Below are positions 16,754 to 25,260 of a DNA stretch of 64,000 nt, one piece after another (within the stretch, counting starts at the first letter, position 1; each line of letters begins with the position of its first letter). The notes beneath the pieces are model-generated. The model had not been told where the DNA came from. It searched no databases and worked only from the letters and a program-made list of their open reading frames with translations. A program made the position numbers and the translations under genes. Source of the stretch: Glycomyces albidus. GTDB lineage: Bacteria; Actinomycetota; Actinomycetes; Mycobacteriales; Micromonosporaceae. Location of the stretch: NCBI RefSeq assembly GCF_009451885.1, contig NZ_WIAO01000018.1, positions 1 to 64,000 on the forward strand. Reading direction: 5' to 3'.

Positions 16754-18106
16754 ATGGCGGACTTGCGGTTGTCGACGCTGGTGGATGAGGGCCTGGGGAA
16801 CGCGGCGTACGTGCTGGATCTGGGTGACGGCGGCGCTCTCGTGGTGGACCCGTCCCGGGACCTGCGGCAGGTGCGGCAGGCGATCGAGCGGCAGGGGCTG
16901 CGGCCGCGGTTGACCGCCGAGACGCATCTGCACGCCGACTTCGTCTCCGGTGCGCGGCAGCTCGAGGCGACCGACCATGCCGAGATCCTTGCTTCGTCCG
17001 CCGGAGGTCGCGCGTTCGCGCACCGCGGCCTGGCCGACGGCGACGAAGTCGATCTCGGTGGCCTGACCCTGCGGGCGCTCGGTACGCCCGGGCACACCGA
17101 CGAGCACCTGTCCTATCTGCTGCTCGACGGCGCGAAGCCGTTGGGCGTCTTCACCGGCGGGTCCCTCCTCGTCGGCGCGGCGGCCCGGACGGACTTGGTG
17201 GACCCGGCCCGGACCGAGGAACTGGCCCGGGCCCAGTATCGGTCGATCCAGCGGCTGATCGAACTGCCCGACGAGGTCGCGGTGTGGCCCACCCACGGCG
17301 CGGGCTCGTTCTGCTCGGCCCCGGCCGGAGCTGACCGCACCTCCACCATCGGCGCGGAGAAGACCGGCAACGCCCTGCTCGCCGCCGACGGCGAAGACGA
17401 CTTCGTGGCCCGGCTGTTGGCAGGGCTCGGCGAGTACCCGACGTACTTCGACCGGCTCGGCGAAGTCAACCGGCGCGGCCCAAGTGTCACGGCCGAACCG
17501 CCAGCCCTCCAGCCCTTGACCGCAGGGGACGTCCGAGGGCTCACAGGAGCGGGGGCGGTGATCGTGGACGTCCGCACCGCCGAAGCCTTCGCGGACGCGC
17601 ACGTGCCCGGCGCAGTCGCGATCCCGCTGCGATCGGTGTTCGCCACCTGGCTCGGCTGGGTCGTCCCGCCCGCCACACCGGTCGTGATCGTGCGCGACCC
17701 AGGCCAAGATCCGGCCGAGATCGCCTGGCAGGCAACCAAGATCGGCCACGACCTCGCCGGAGAGCTCGACGGGGGCATGGCCGCCTGGGACGGGCCGGTC
17801 ACTGCGATCCCCTACCTCGACGCCACCGCCGCCGCCGACCGCCTCGATACGGCGACGGTGGTCGACGTCCGCCAAGAGGCCGAGTTCCGCGCCGGACACG
17901 TGCCCAGTGCGATCGGCATCGCCTTGGGCCACCTCGCCGAAGCACCGCTGCCGACCGGGCCGCTGCTCACGGTCTGCGGTCACGGCGAGCGCGCCATGAC
18001 CGGTGCGAGTCTGGCCGCCCGCCGGGGCGCCGAGGTCGCGGTCCTGTCCGGCGGTAGTGAGGACCTCGCGAAGGCCGCCGGGACGGTGCTGGAGACCGGC
18101 GCATGA
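16754..18106 (+). CDS. MBL-fold hydrolase with two rhodanese domains (persulfide dioxygenase-like)
   Basis: This 450-residue protein has an N-terminal metallo-beta-lactamase domain with THLHADF (57-63; H58, H60, D62) and GTPGHTDEHLSY, the ETHE1/Blh-type iron site. Two rhodanese domains follow. The first (about 255-350) has no cysteine in its active loop (VIVRDPGQD). The second (about 355-450) has VCGHGER with a cysteine. Family relatives oxidise glutathione or other low-molecular-weight persulfides to sulfite. Its stop overlaps the start of the MFS gene (ATGA). Confidence 0.88.
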   Translation: MADLRLSTLVDEGLGNAAYVLDLGDGGALVVDPSRDLRQVRQAIERQGLRPRLTAETHLHADFVSGARQLEATDHAEILASSAGGRAFAHRGLADGDEVDLGGLTLRALGTPGHTDEHLSYLLLDGAKPLGVFTGGSLLVGAAARTDLVDPARTEELARAQYRSIQRLIELPDEVAVWPTHGAGSFCSAPAGADRTSTIGAEKTGNALLAADGEDDFVARLLAGLGEYPTYFDRLGEVNRRGPSVTAEPPALQPLTAGDVRGLTGAGAVIVDVRTAEAFADAHVPGAVAIPLRSVFATWLGWVVPPATPVVIVRDPGQDPAEIAWQATKIGHDLAGELDGGMAAWDGPVTAIPYLDATAAADRLDTATVVDVRQEAEFRAGHVPSAIGIALGHLAEAPLPTGPLLTVCGHGERAMTGASLAARRGAEVAVLSGGSEDLAKAAGTVLETGA

Positions 18107-19368
18107 GCACGGCTGCGCCGATTCGGCTCGGGCTCAAGGAGAACCTCGCCCAGTTCAGCCTCCTTGTCGCGGTGAACGCCCTGGTGGGCGCGATGGTCGG
18201 CCAGGAGCAGACCGTGCTGCCGCTCATGGCCGAAGCCGAGTTCGGGTTGACCGGCTACACGTTCCTGTTCACCTACGTGCTCGCCTTCGGCCTCGCCAAA
18301 GCCGTCACCAACTACTTCGCGGGCACCTGGTCGGACCGGTTCGGGCGCAAGCCCGTCCTCATCGCCGGGTGGCTCCTCGCCCTGCCGGTCCCGCTCCTGC
18401 TCATCTGGGCGCCCGCCTGGGGCTGGGTGGTGGCCGCGAACGTGCTCTTGGGCGTCAGCCAGGGCCTGACCTGGTCGACCACCGTGATCATGAAGATCGA
18501 CCTGGTCGGCCCCCGGCAACGCGGTCTGGCCATGGGACTGAACGAAGCCGCCGGGTACGGCGCGGTCGCCGCCGCTTCCGCCCTGGCCGGATACCTCGCC
18601 GGGGAGTACGGGCTGCGGCCGGTCCCGTTCCTGGTCGGCCTGGCCTACGCCGTGCTCGGCATCGCCGTGACCGTCCTGGCGGTCCGCGAGACACGCGGCC
18701 ACGCGCGCTTCGAGACGGCCAACCACACCGGGCCGGCCCCGGCCGAGACCCTGACCGACCGCGAGGTGTTCAAGCGGACCACGCTGACCGACCCGGCCCT
18801 GTCCTCCGCCAGCCAGGCGGGCCTGGTCAACAACCTCAACTTCGGGCTCTCCTGGGGCCTGTTCCCCCTCCTGTTCGCCACCGCCGACCTCACCGTGCCC
18901 CAGATCGGCCTCCTCGTCGCCCTCTACCCCGCAGTCTGGGGCGCGGGTCAGCTCATCACCGGCGGCCTCTCCGACCGCCTCGGCCGCAAACGACTCATCG
19001 CCACCGGGATGCTCACCCAGGCCGCGGCACTGGCCGGGATCGCCCTCGCTGACGACTTCACCGCCTGGGCCGCCGCCACTGCGTTGCTGGGGGCGGGGAC
19101 GGCGATGGTCTACCCGACCCTGCTGGCCGCGATCGGCGACGTCGCCCACCCCTCCTGGCGGGCAAGGTCAGTCGGGGTCTACCGGCTGTGGCGGGACTCC
19201 GGCTATGCCTTCGGCGCGATTGTCGGCGGCGTCGTGGCCGACCTGTGGGACCTGCGCACCGCCGTCTGGGCCGCCGTCCTGCTAAGCCTCGCCTCCGGCC
19301 TCGCCGTCGCCTTCCGCATGCCCGAAACCCATCCCCGCGACCAACGCCAGACCCAGGAGATCCGATGA
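18103..19368 (+). CDS. MFS transporter in the sulfur operon
   Basis: The 421-residue protein has 12 predicted membrane helices and two MFS A-like motifs (GTWSDRFGRKPVLIAG at about 70-85 and GGLSDRLGRKRLIATG at about 287-302). It overlaps the MBL gene upstream and the cysteine desulfurase downstream by ATGA, so it belongs to the same operon. The cargo is unknown; given its neighbours an export or import role for a sulfur compound is a fair guess only. Confidence 0.88.
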   Translation: MSTAAPIRLGLKENLAQFSLLVAVNALVGAMVGQEQTVLPLMAEAEFGLTGYTFLFTYVLAFGLAKAVTNYFAGTWSDRFGRKPVLIAGWLLALPVPLLLIWAPAWGWVVAANVLLGVSQGLTWSTTVIMKIDLVGPRQRGLAMGLNEAAGYGAVAAASALAGYLAGEYGLRPVPFLVGLAYAVLGIAVTVLAVRETRGHARFETANHTGPAPAETLTDREVFKRTTLTDPALSSASQAGLVNNLNFGLSWGLFPLLFATADLTVPQIGLLVALYPAVWGAGQLITGGLSDRLGRKRLIATGMLTQAAALAGIALADDFTAWAAATALLGAGTAMVYPTLLAAIGDVAHPSWRARSVGVYRLWRDSGYAFGAIVGGVVADLWDLRTAVWAAVLLSLASGLAVAFRMPETHPRDQRQTQEIR

Positions 19369-20522
19369 CCCTTCCCGAAAACCTGCGTAGTGGGCCGGTC
19401 TACCTCGACTACAACGCCACCACGCCGGTCGATCCCCAAGTCGCTGCAGCGATGTGGCCATATCTGACCGCGCACTTCGCCAACCCCTCCAGCGACCACG
19501 CCTACGCCCGCGAGCCGCACCAGGCCCTGAACAGCGCACGCGTGCAGCTGGCCGACCTGATCGGCACCGAGCCCGGCGAGATCATCTTCACCGCATCAGG
19601 ATCGGAGGCGAACCTGCTGGCGATCCGCGGCGCGGTCCTCACATCCGGGCACACCCGCCCGCACGTGATCACCCAAGCCACCGAGCACCCCGCGGTCCTG
19701 GAGACCTGCCGGGCCATGGAGCGCCACCACAGCGCCCGCATCACCGTGCTCCCCGTCGACCGCCACGGCCTGGTCGACCCAGCGGCACTGGCGTCCGCGC
19801 TCAGCCCCGACACGGTGCTGGTGTCGATCATGGCCGCCAACAACGAAACCGGCGCCCTCCAACCGATCAGCGAACTCGCCGCGCTCGCCCACAGCGCCGG
19901 GGCGCTCTTCCACACCGACGCCGCCCAAGCTGCCGGGAAGATCCCCCTCGACGTCGGCGCGCTCGGCGTCGACCTGCTCACGCTCGTCGGCCACAAGATG
20001 TACGCGCCCAAAGGCATCGGAGCGCTTTACGTGCGCGAGGGCGTCGCGCTGGAGCCGGTGGTCTACGGCGGCGGCCAAGAACGCGGCCTGCGCGCCGGCA
20101 CCGAGAACGTCGCCCTCGCCGTCGCCCTCGGCACCGCCGCACGCCTCGCCGCTGCAGAGCTGGCGGGCGGGAAGGCGGCACGCCTGGCCGGGCTGCGCGA
20201 CGTTCTCCACGTTCGGCTCGAGACCGCGCTTCCTGGCCGCGTCCACCTGAACGGGCCGCCAGAGGCGCGGCTGCCGAACACGCTGAACATCAGCATCGAT
20301 GGGGCCACCGGCCACGACCTACTCGAAGCCGCGACCGGGATCGCCGCCTCGACGGGCTCGGCCTGCCACAGCGGCGACCACACGCCCTCCCCTGTCCTGA
20401 CCGCCATGGGCCTCGCACCGGATCGATCGCTCAGCGCGGTGCGGATTTCACTGGGCCGCTGGACTACCGAGGCCGACATTGCCACTGCCGCCGAGGTGCT
20501 GCATCGTGCCGTTACCGACTGA
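19365..20522 (+). CDS. Cysteine desulfurase (NifS/IscS family)
   Basis: This 385-residue PLP enzyme opens with VYLDYNATTPVDPQV. The PLP lysine is K211 (LVGHKMYAPKGIGAL), the histidine stacked on PLP lies in TEHPAVL (about H108), and the catalytic cysteine is C334 in STGSACHSGDH. It converts L-cysteine to alanine and a protein persulfide. ATG 19365 overlaps the MFS stop. With ArsR-rhodanese and MBL-rhodanese neighbours it probably acts in sulfane-sulfur handling rather than general iron-sulfur assembly, which is inference. Confidence 0.92.
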   Translation: MTLPENLRSGPVYLDYNATTPVDPQVAAAMWPYLTAHFANPSSDHAYAREPHQALNSARVQLADLIGTEPGEIIFTASGSEANLLAIRGAVLTSGHTRPHVITQATEHPAVLETCRAMERHHSARITVLPVDRHGLVDPAALASALSPDTVLVSIMAANNETGALQPISELAALAHSAGALFHTDAAQAAGKIPLDVGALGVDLLTLVGHKMYAPKGIGALYVREGVALEPVVYGGGQERGLRAGTENVALAVALGTAARLAAAELAGGKAARLAGLRDVLHVRLETALPGRVHLNGPPEARLPNTLNISIDGATGHDLLEAATGIAASTGSACHSGDHTPSPVLTAMGLAPDRSLSAVRISLGRWTTEADIATAAEVLHRAVTD

Positions 20523-20600
20523 CCCGGCCGGATTCCCGAACCTTCCCTGCTCGCGAATCCCCAGGGAGTCGGCAGGTTATTTCCGCTGCGGCTGTGTCGT

Positions 20601-20933
20601 TCAGGGTCTCGGGGCGTACATGATGACAGCGACGCCGACGAGGCAGATAGCGGCGCCGATCGTGTCCCAGCGGTCGGGGCGGAAGCCGTCCACGACCATG
20701 CCCCAGGCCAGGGACCCGGCGACGAAGATGCCGCCGTAGGCGGCCAGGACCCGCCCGAAGTTCGGGTCGGGTTGGAAGGCCGCGACGAACCCGTACGCGC
20801 CGAGCGCGATGATCCCCGCGGCGATCCACAGGATGCCCTTGTGTTCGCGCAGGCCCTGCCAGATCAGCCAGGCGCCGCCGATCTCGGCGAGGGCGGCGAG
20901 CAGGAACAGGCTGATCGAGCGGGCGGTGTCCAT
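20601..20933 (-). CDS. YnfA/UPF0060 family membrane protein
   Basis: This 110-residue protein has four predicted helices and the family signatures [40 protein letters not shown] and [23 protein letters not shown] near its C-terminus. YnfA belongs to the drug/metabolite transporter-like small membrane proteins, in some bacteria acting as an SMR-like efflux pump. Start ATG 20933. It is the last gene of a minus-strand operon behind MerR, 13 nt apart. Confidence 0.9.
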   Translation of the reverse strand: MDTARSISLFLLAALAEIGGAWLIWQGLREHKGILWIAAGIIALGAYGFVAAFQPDPNFGRVLAAYGGIFVAGSLAWGMVVDGFRPDRWDTIGAAICLVGVAVIMYAPRP

Positions 20934-20946
20934 GGGCGCGAACCTA

Positions 20947-21384
20947 TCAAGCCCCGCGGGGCTCGGCCGGGTGAGTGGCCTCGAGGAACGGCAACGGGCA
21001 CGCAGGCGTTGCCGCGCAGACGTCCAGGTCGTCGCACCCGGCCGACACCGCATCGCGCAAGAGGCCGGCGACGGCCTGGAGGTCGGCGATGCGCGTTTCG
21101 ACCTGGTCGAGTTTCGCCCGGGCACCGGATTGCAGGCCGCCGTCACCGCGGCGGCGATGCGCACGGGGATCGGTGAGCTCGGCGATCTCCTCGAGCGTGA
21201 ATCCGAGGCGCTGGGCGGCTTTGATTGTGCGCAGCCTCGTGACGGCGGCAGCGGGATAGAGGCGGTGGCCGCCGAGGGTGCGCTCAGTCGGTTCGAGCAG
21301 GCCGCGCCGCTCGTAATAGCGCAGGGTCTCGCGTCCGACTCCGGCGGCGGCCGCGACTTGTCCCGCGCGCAGCCCGGCGGTCAT
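20947..21384 (-). CDS. MerR family metal-type regulator
   Basis: This 145-residue protein has the MerR DNA-binding domain ([23 protein letters not shown], split here at about residues 9-31, then [18 protein letters not shown]) followed by a dimerisation helix and a C-terminal cysteine cluster ([19 protein letters not shown], cysteines near 115, 121 and 127) where metal-sensing MerR proteins bind their effector. It overlaps the upstream small gene by ATGA and probably acts on the 19-bp-spacer promoter at 21796-21826. Confidence 0.9.
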   Translation of the reverse strand: MTAGLRAGQVAAAAGVGRETLRYYERRGLLEPTERTLGGHRLYPAAAVTRLRTIKAAQRLGFTLEEIAELTDPRAHRRRGDGGLQSGARAKLDQVETRIADLQAVAGLLRDAVSAGCDDLDVCAATPACPLPFLEATHPAEPRGA

Positions 21385-21758
21385 GATGCGGCCCTCCGGG
21401 CCTGATCGGCCAGACCGTCGAGGACGCCAGCCCGCTGCGCGGGAACCGACACCTCCAGCGTCAACGTTCCCTGGGCGGCGGTGAGGGTGAAGGTGAAGAA
21501 GCCGCAGCAGTCGGCCTCGCGCAACGCCAGTTCCCCGACCCGGGCCGCCGTCTCGGGCTCGGCTTCGAGGTCCAATCGCAGCCGGGTCGGGGCGGTCCGC
21601 TCCACCGCGAGGACCTTGGTTGCGAACAGGTCCTCGAACGCGGCCAGGCGCATCGGCTGCTCATCGGTCGGCAGCCGGCAGGTGTCCACCGGTACCCACG
21701 CCAGACCAATCGGGGCGCCCGATGTTGAGGCGGGTTCGGGACGGTTCAGCAAGGTCAT
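21381..21758 (-). CDS. Conserved unknown protein of a MerR-controlled operon
   Basis: This 125-residue protein was not recognised. It appears to be one compact alpha/beta domain with LREADCCGFFTFTLT (about 80-95; a vicinal cysteine pair) and an earlier single cysteine in PVDTCRLP. It has no signal peptide or membrane helix. It is the first gene of the operon with merR and ynfA and is transcribed from a MerR-type promoter, so a role in metal or electrophile binding is plausible but only inferred. Confidence 0.75.
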   Translation of the reverse strand: MTLLNRPEPASTSGAPIGLAWVPVDTCRLPTDEQPMRLAAFEDLFATKVLAVERTAPTRLRLDLEAEPETAARVGELALREADCCGFFTFTLTAAQGTLTLEVSVPAQRAGVLDGLADQARRAAS

Positions 21759-21795
21759 TTCAGCAGTCCTCCAGGTCGGGGTGGTTCCATTCCAA

Positions 21796-21826
21796 CCGTA
21801 AACCCGTACCCGGGTACCGGATGCAA
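21796..21826 (-). promoter_or_regulatory. MerR-type promoter with 19-bp spacer and central palindrome
   Basis: Read on the minus strand: -35 TTGCAT (21826-21821), a 19-bp spacer and -10 TTACGG (21801-21796). The spacer holds the perfect palindrome GTACCCGGGTAC (21806-21817). An over-long 19-bp spacer carrying a dyad is the hallmark of promoters activated by MerR family proteins, and it stands 38 nt upstream of the first gene of the merR operon. Confidence 0.75.
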
Positions 21827-21854
21827 CCTGAACGCGACCGAAACCGCTCGCTGA

Positions 21855-22445
21855 TCAGTTCTCGGTGCGGGCGGCCTCGATGACACCTTCGACCGTGCGG
21901 CGGATCCGGGCCGCGACGAGGCCAGGGTCGGGCTGTCCGGCGTCGAGCCAGGCCAGGACCGCGCCGATCGCGGTGGTCGCAGCCATCTGCGCCGCCCATA
22001 CCGCCCAGGCCGGGTCCTTGACGACCTCCACCAGGTATCGGTGGGCGGCCTTCGTCATGTTGTCGCGGAAGCGGAGCATCTCGGCCGCGAACTCGGGCTC
22101 ACGCGCAGCCCGGTCGAACAGCAGCCGAAACCCGTCCGGATCCTGCGCCGCCGCCCGCACCAGGCCGTCAATACTCGCCTGCGTGTACTCGCCCTCGCCG
22201 GTCTCGGCATACAGCCGCTGACACACCCGGTCGAGCACCTGCTGGTACAGCTCGGCCTTGGAGTCGAAGTGCCGGTAGAGGATCGCCCGGCTGATCCCCG
22301 CCGCCGCCGCGATGTCTTCCAGTCCGGTCGCCGTGTACCCGGATCGGGAGAACGCGCTCGTGGCCGCGTCCAGGATCTGCTCGCGCCGCTCAGCGCGCTT
22401 GAGCCGCCTGACCGGTGCCACCGCCTCAGCCTCGCCCGCCATCAC
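21855..22445 (-). CDS. TetR family regulator
   Basis: This 196-residue protein has a TetR N-terminal domain (REQILDAATSAFSRSGYTAT, then GISRAILYRHFDSKAELYQQVL, about residues 20-65) and a helical ligand-binding domain. It is divergent from a DrrA/DrrB-type ABC exporter and probably represses it. Start ATG 22445 or the ATG one codon downstream. Confidence 0.88.
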   Translation of the reverse strand: MMAGEAEAVAPVRRLKRAERREQILDAATSAFSRSGYTATGLEDIAAAAGISRAILYRHFDSKAELYQQVLDRVCQRLYAETGEGEYTQASIDGLVRAAAQDPDGFRLLFDRAAREPEFAAEMLRFRDNMTKAAHRYLVEVVKDPAWAVWAAQMAATTAIGAVLAWLDAGQPDPGLVAARIRRTVEGVIEAARTEN

Positions 22446-22466
22446 GCCTCCCGTGGTTCAGTGCCC

Positions 22467-22494
22467 TTGAGTCTAATACTCCCGTATGTATACT
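22467..22494 (+). promoter_or_regulatory. Promoter of the ABC exporter
   Basis: TTGAGT (22467-22472), a 16-bp spacer and TATACT (22489-22494) form a good sigma-70-like promoter 42 nt before the exporter start. ATACTC occurs twice across it (22476-22481 and 22490-22495), a possible binding pattern for the divergent TetR. Confidence 0.5.
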
Positions 22495-22536
22495 CTGACA
22501 TGTACTTGACGGAGTTCATATATGAGAGGCATCGCC

Positions 22537-23475
22537 ATGACCCCCATAGTCGAGGTCAATGACCTGCGCAAACGATTCGGCAAGGAGGTCACCGCGCTCG
22601 ACGGTGTCGACCTCGCAATCCCCGCCGACGGCGTGTTCGCCCTGCTCGGCCCCAACGGCGCGGGCAAGACCACCCTCATCCGCGTCCTCGCCACGCTGCT
22701 GAAGCCCGACTCGGGTTCTGCTCGGGTCGCGGGCATCGACGTCGCCGCCGACCCCGAAGCGGTGCGGGCGAAGATCGGCTTGGCCGGGCAGTACGCGGCG
22801 GTCGACGACTACCTCACCGGCGCTGAAAACCTCGAGATGGTCGGACGCCTCTACGGCCTCACCGCAAGGGAAGCCAAGCGCCGCAGCAGCGAGATCCTCG
22901 ACCTCTTCGGCCTCGCCGACGCCGCAAGCCGGTACGCCAAGACCTACTCGGGCGGCATGCGACGTCGCCTCGATCTCGCCGCGTCCCTCGTCGGGCGCCC
23001 AGCACTGCTCATCCTCGACGAACCCACCACCGGCATCGACCCGGCCAACCGCCGCGAAGTCTGGAACCTGGTCGAACGGCTCGTCGCCGACGGCACCACC
23101 GTCCTGCTCACCACCCAGTACCTCGAAGAAGCCGACCGGCTCGCCGACCGCATCGCCGTCATCGACCACGGCCGCATCATCTCCGAAGGCACCAGCGACG
23201 AACTCAAGCAGCGCACCGGCCCCGCCGTCATCGAGCTCGACCTGCCCGAAGCCGACCGCGACGCCGCCGCTGCCGCCCTCGGGCTCGATCAAGTGGCGAG
23301 CGGCGACCTGGTGCTGCCCGCCCCCGACGGCTACGCCGACCTGCGCGCCGCCCTGACCGCCTTGGACACCAAGGGCCTCCACCCCACCGGCGTGAACCTG
23401 CGGAAACCCACCCTGGACGACGTCTTCCTCGAACTCACCGACCACCGCCCGGCCGCAGTCCGGGCCGAGAGCTGA
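22537..23475 (+). CDS. DrrA-type daunorubicin-resistance ABC transporter ATP-binding protein
   Basis: This 312-residue ATPase has Walker A GPNGAGKTT (about 37-45), signature YSGGMRRRLDLA, Walker B LLILDEPTTGID and a C-terminal DUF4162-like domain typical of drug exporters. The start at ATG 22537 has GAGAGG 7 nt upstream; ATG 22522 is in frame but lacks a site. The permease follows 11 nt later. Together they likely export hydrophobic drugs. Confidence 0.92.
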   Translation: MTPIVEVNDLRKRFGKEVTALDGVDLAIPADGVFALLGPNGAGKTTLIRVLATLLKPDSGSARVAGIDVAADPEAVRAKIGLAGQYAAVDDYLTGAENLEMVGRLYGLTAREAKRRSSEILDLFGLADAASRYAKTYSGGMRRRLDLAASLVGRPALLILDEPTTGIDPANRREVWNLVERLVADGTTVLLTTQYLEEADRLADRIAVIDHGRIISEGTSDELKQRTGPAVIELDLPEADRDAAAAALGLDQVASGDLVLPAPDGYADLRAALTALDTKGLHPTGVNLRKPTLDDVFLELTDHRPAAVRAES

Positions 23476-23486
23476 AAGACCGCACC

Positions 23487-24311
23487 ATGACCGCCATCGC
23501 CGCTCCCACGAACCCGAGTACGGGCCGCCTGTTCACCGACACCGCCGTCATCACGCGCCGGAACCTGCGCCACACCCTTAGAATCCCCGGCGTCCTGCCA
23601 CTCTCGGCCGTCATGCCGGTCATCTTCATCCTCATGTTCACCTACGTCTTCGGCGGCGCCGTCACCGGATCGCTCCCGCCCGGCGCTGAGGACGAGTACG
23701 TCAACTGGCTCATCCCCGGCCTCATCGCCCAGTTCGCACTCTTCTCCGGCGAGAACACCGCCGCAGGCATGGCCGACGACCTCCAGCGCGGATCGGTCGA
23801 CCGGTTCCGGTCCCTGCCCATGGCCCGCCTCGCCGTCCCCGCCGGACGCACCATCGCCGACCTCGTCCGCGCCGTCTTCACCATCCTCGTCATGCTCGGC
23901 GTCGGCGCGCTCATTGGCTTCCGCTGGCAGACAAGCGCACTCGAAGTCCTGGCCGCCATCGGCCTCGCGCTCGCCTTCGCCTTCAGCATCGCCTGGATGA
24001 TGGTCACCCTCGGGCTCCTCATCCGCTCCGCCGAAGCCGTCCAAGCCGCTGTCTACATGCTCGTCTTCCCGCTCGGGTTCACCAGCGCCGTGTTCGTTCC
24101 CGTCGAGACCATGCCCGCCTGGCTTCAGACCTTCGCCGCCCACCAACCGGTCACCGTAGTCGCCAACGCCCTGCGCGGCCTCATGCTCGGCCCCGACGCA
24201 CTCCCGGGCGGGCACACCGTTGGAGGCGACGTCCTCTGGACCCTCGGCTGGTCGGCAGGACTGATCCTCCTGTTCGCGCCGCTGGCGGTGAGGGCCTACA
24301 AGCGCGCCTGA
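23487..24311 (+). CDS. ABC-2 type drug exporter permease (DrrB-like)
   Basis: This 274-residue protein has six predicted membrane helices, with the N-terminal RRNLRHTLRIPGVLPLS and the ABC-2 signature YMLVFPLGFTSAVFVPVETMPAWLQ split across about 190-215, followed by FAAHQPVTVVANALRGL. It partners the DrrA-like ATPase directly upstream. Confidence 0.92.
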   Translation: MTAIAAPTNPSTGRLFTDTAVITRRNLRHTLRIPGVLPLSAVMPVIFILMFTYVFGGAVTGSLPPGAEDEYVNWLIPGLIAQFALFSGENTAAGMADDLQRGSVDRFRSLPMARLAVPAGRTIADLVRAVFTILVMLGVGALIGFRWQTSALEVLAAIGLALAFAFSIAWMMVTLGLLIRSAEAVQAAVYMLVFPLGFTSAVFVPVETMPAWLQTFAAHQPVTVVANALRGLMLGPDALPGGHTVGGDVLWTLGWSAGLILLFAPLAVRAYKRA

Positions 24312-24371
24312 TGCCAGGACGTCGCCGGTGCCGAGCGCTCTCCGAAGACTGGCGAATTCGTGTCGTCGAGT

Positions 24372-24399
24372 TGTCGAATTCGGGACCGGCCCGTTCGTC
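24372..24399 (+). promoter_or_regulatory. Putative ECF42-type promoter
   Basis: TGTCGA (24372-24377) and CGTC (24396-24399) are separated by 18 bp and stand 39 nt before the VOC gene. From memory, ECF42 sigma factors recognise TGTCGA at -35 and CG(A/T)C at -10. The operon ends in such a sigma gene, so this fits autoregulation. Confidence 0.65.
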
Positions 24400-24437
24400 T
24401 CGAGTATGAGAGGCCATTCACGAGAAGGAGCAGACCC

Positions 24438-24908
24438 ATGACGGCCACACCTGACCCGATCCCGTCCACCTACCCGCGCGTCACGCCCGCCCTCGTCGTC
24501 GACGGCGCGGACAAGGCGCTCGCGTTCTACCGGGAGGTCCTCGGCGCCACCGAGCGGATGCGGGTCCCCGGGCCCGGCGGCACCATCGCCCACGCCGAGA
24601 TCCAGATCGGGGACTCGGTGGTCATGGTCGACGACGCCTCGCCGGTCGCCGGCACCAAGGCCCCGCCCGAGGGCGGGTTCAGCGGCACGCCATGCTCGCT
24701 GTTCGTCTACGTTGAGGACGTGGACGCGGCGGTGTCACGTGCCGTCGAGCTCGGCGCGAGCCTCGACGGTGCGGTCGAGGACCGCTTCTACGGCGACCGC
24801 ACCGGATCGATCATCGACCCGTGGGGGCACGCCTGGACCGTCGCCACCCACGTCGAAAACGTGGACGATGACGAGATGATACGGCGCCTGGCCGACCTGT
24901 ACGGGTAG
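24438..24908 (+). CDS. VOC superfamily (PhnB-like glyoxalase fold) protein
   Basis: This 156-residue protein has two betaalphabetabetabeta repeats: RVTPALVVDGADKALAFYRE near 20-38 and CSLFVYVEDVDAAVSRAVELGA near 100-120, then RTGSIIDPWGHAWTVATHVE. The start ATG 24438 has GAAGGAG upstream. VOC proteins bind a metal and act on small ketones or epoxides or as antibiotic-binding proteins; no substrate can be named. It leads the ECF42 operon. Confidence 0.88.
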   Translation: MTATPDPIPSTYPRVTPALVVDGADKALAFYREVLGATERMRVPGPGGTIAHAEIQIGDSVVMVDDASPVAGTKAPPEGGFSGTPCSLFVYVEDVDAAVSRAVELGASLDGAVEDRFYGDRTGSIIDPWGHAWTVATHVENVDDDEMIRRLADLYG

Positions 24909-24918
24909 GAGGAGACCG

Positions 24919-25260
24919 ATGAAGTACGTGCTGATGTTCGTCGAGACCGAGCAATTCGCCAAGGACCTCGAGGCCATGGCGCCCGCGGACCGCGACCGCG
25001 CCTACGCCCTGGTCGGCCAGTGGATGGCAACGCACACAGACAAGATCCGCGGCCACAGCAAGCTCATGGGGCCGCACACCGCCACCACCGTCCGCCTCGA
25101 CCAGGGCGCACCGGTCGTGACCGACGGCCCCTTCGTCGAAGGCAAGGAGGTCGTCTCCGGCTTCGTCGAAGTCGACGTCGCCGACCTCGACGAAGCGCTC
25201 GGGATGGCCCGGACCTGGCCCGGCTGCCCGGTCGTCGAGATCCGGCCGCTCGAGTCGTGA
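24919..25260 (+). CDS. YCII-related (DGPF domain) protein
   Basis: This 113-residue protein has the DGPF motif in VVTDGPFVEGKEVVSGF (about 72-88) and an N-terminal KYVLMFVETEQF strand. Proteins of this family are the usual neighbours of ECF42 sigma factors. The function is unknown. Its stop overlaps the GTG start of the sigma gene (GTGA), giving tight coupling. Confidence 0.9.
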   Translation: MKYVLMFVETEQFAKDLEAMAPADRDRAYALVGQWMATHTDKIRGHSKLMGPHTATTVRLDQGAPVVTDGPFVEGKEVVSGFVEVDVADLDEALGMARTWPGCPVVEIRPLES

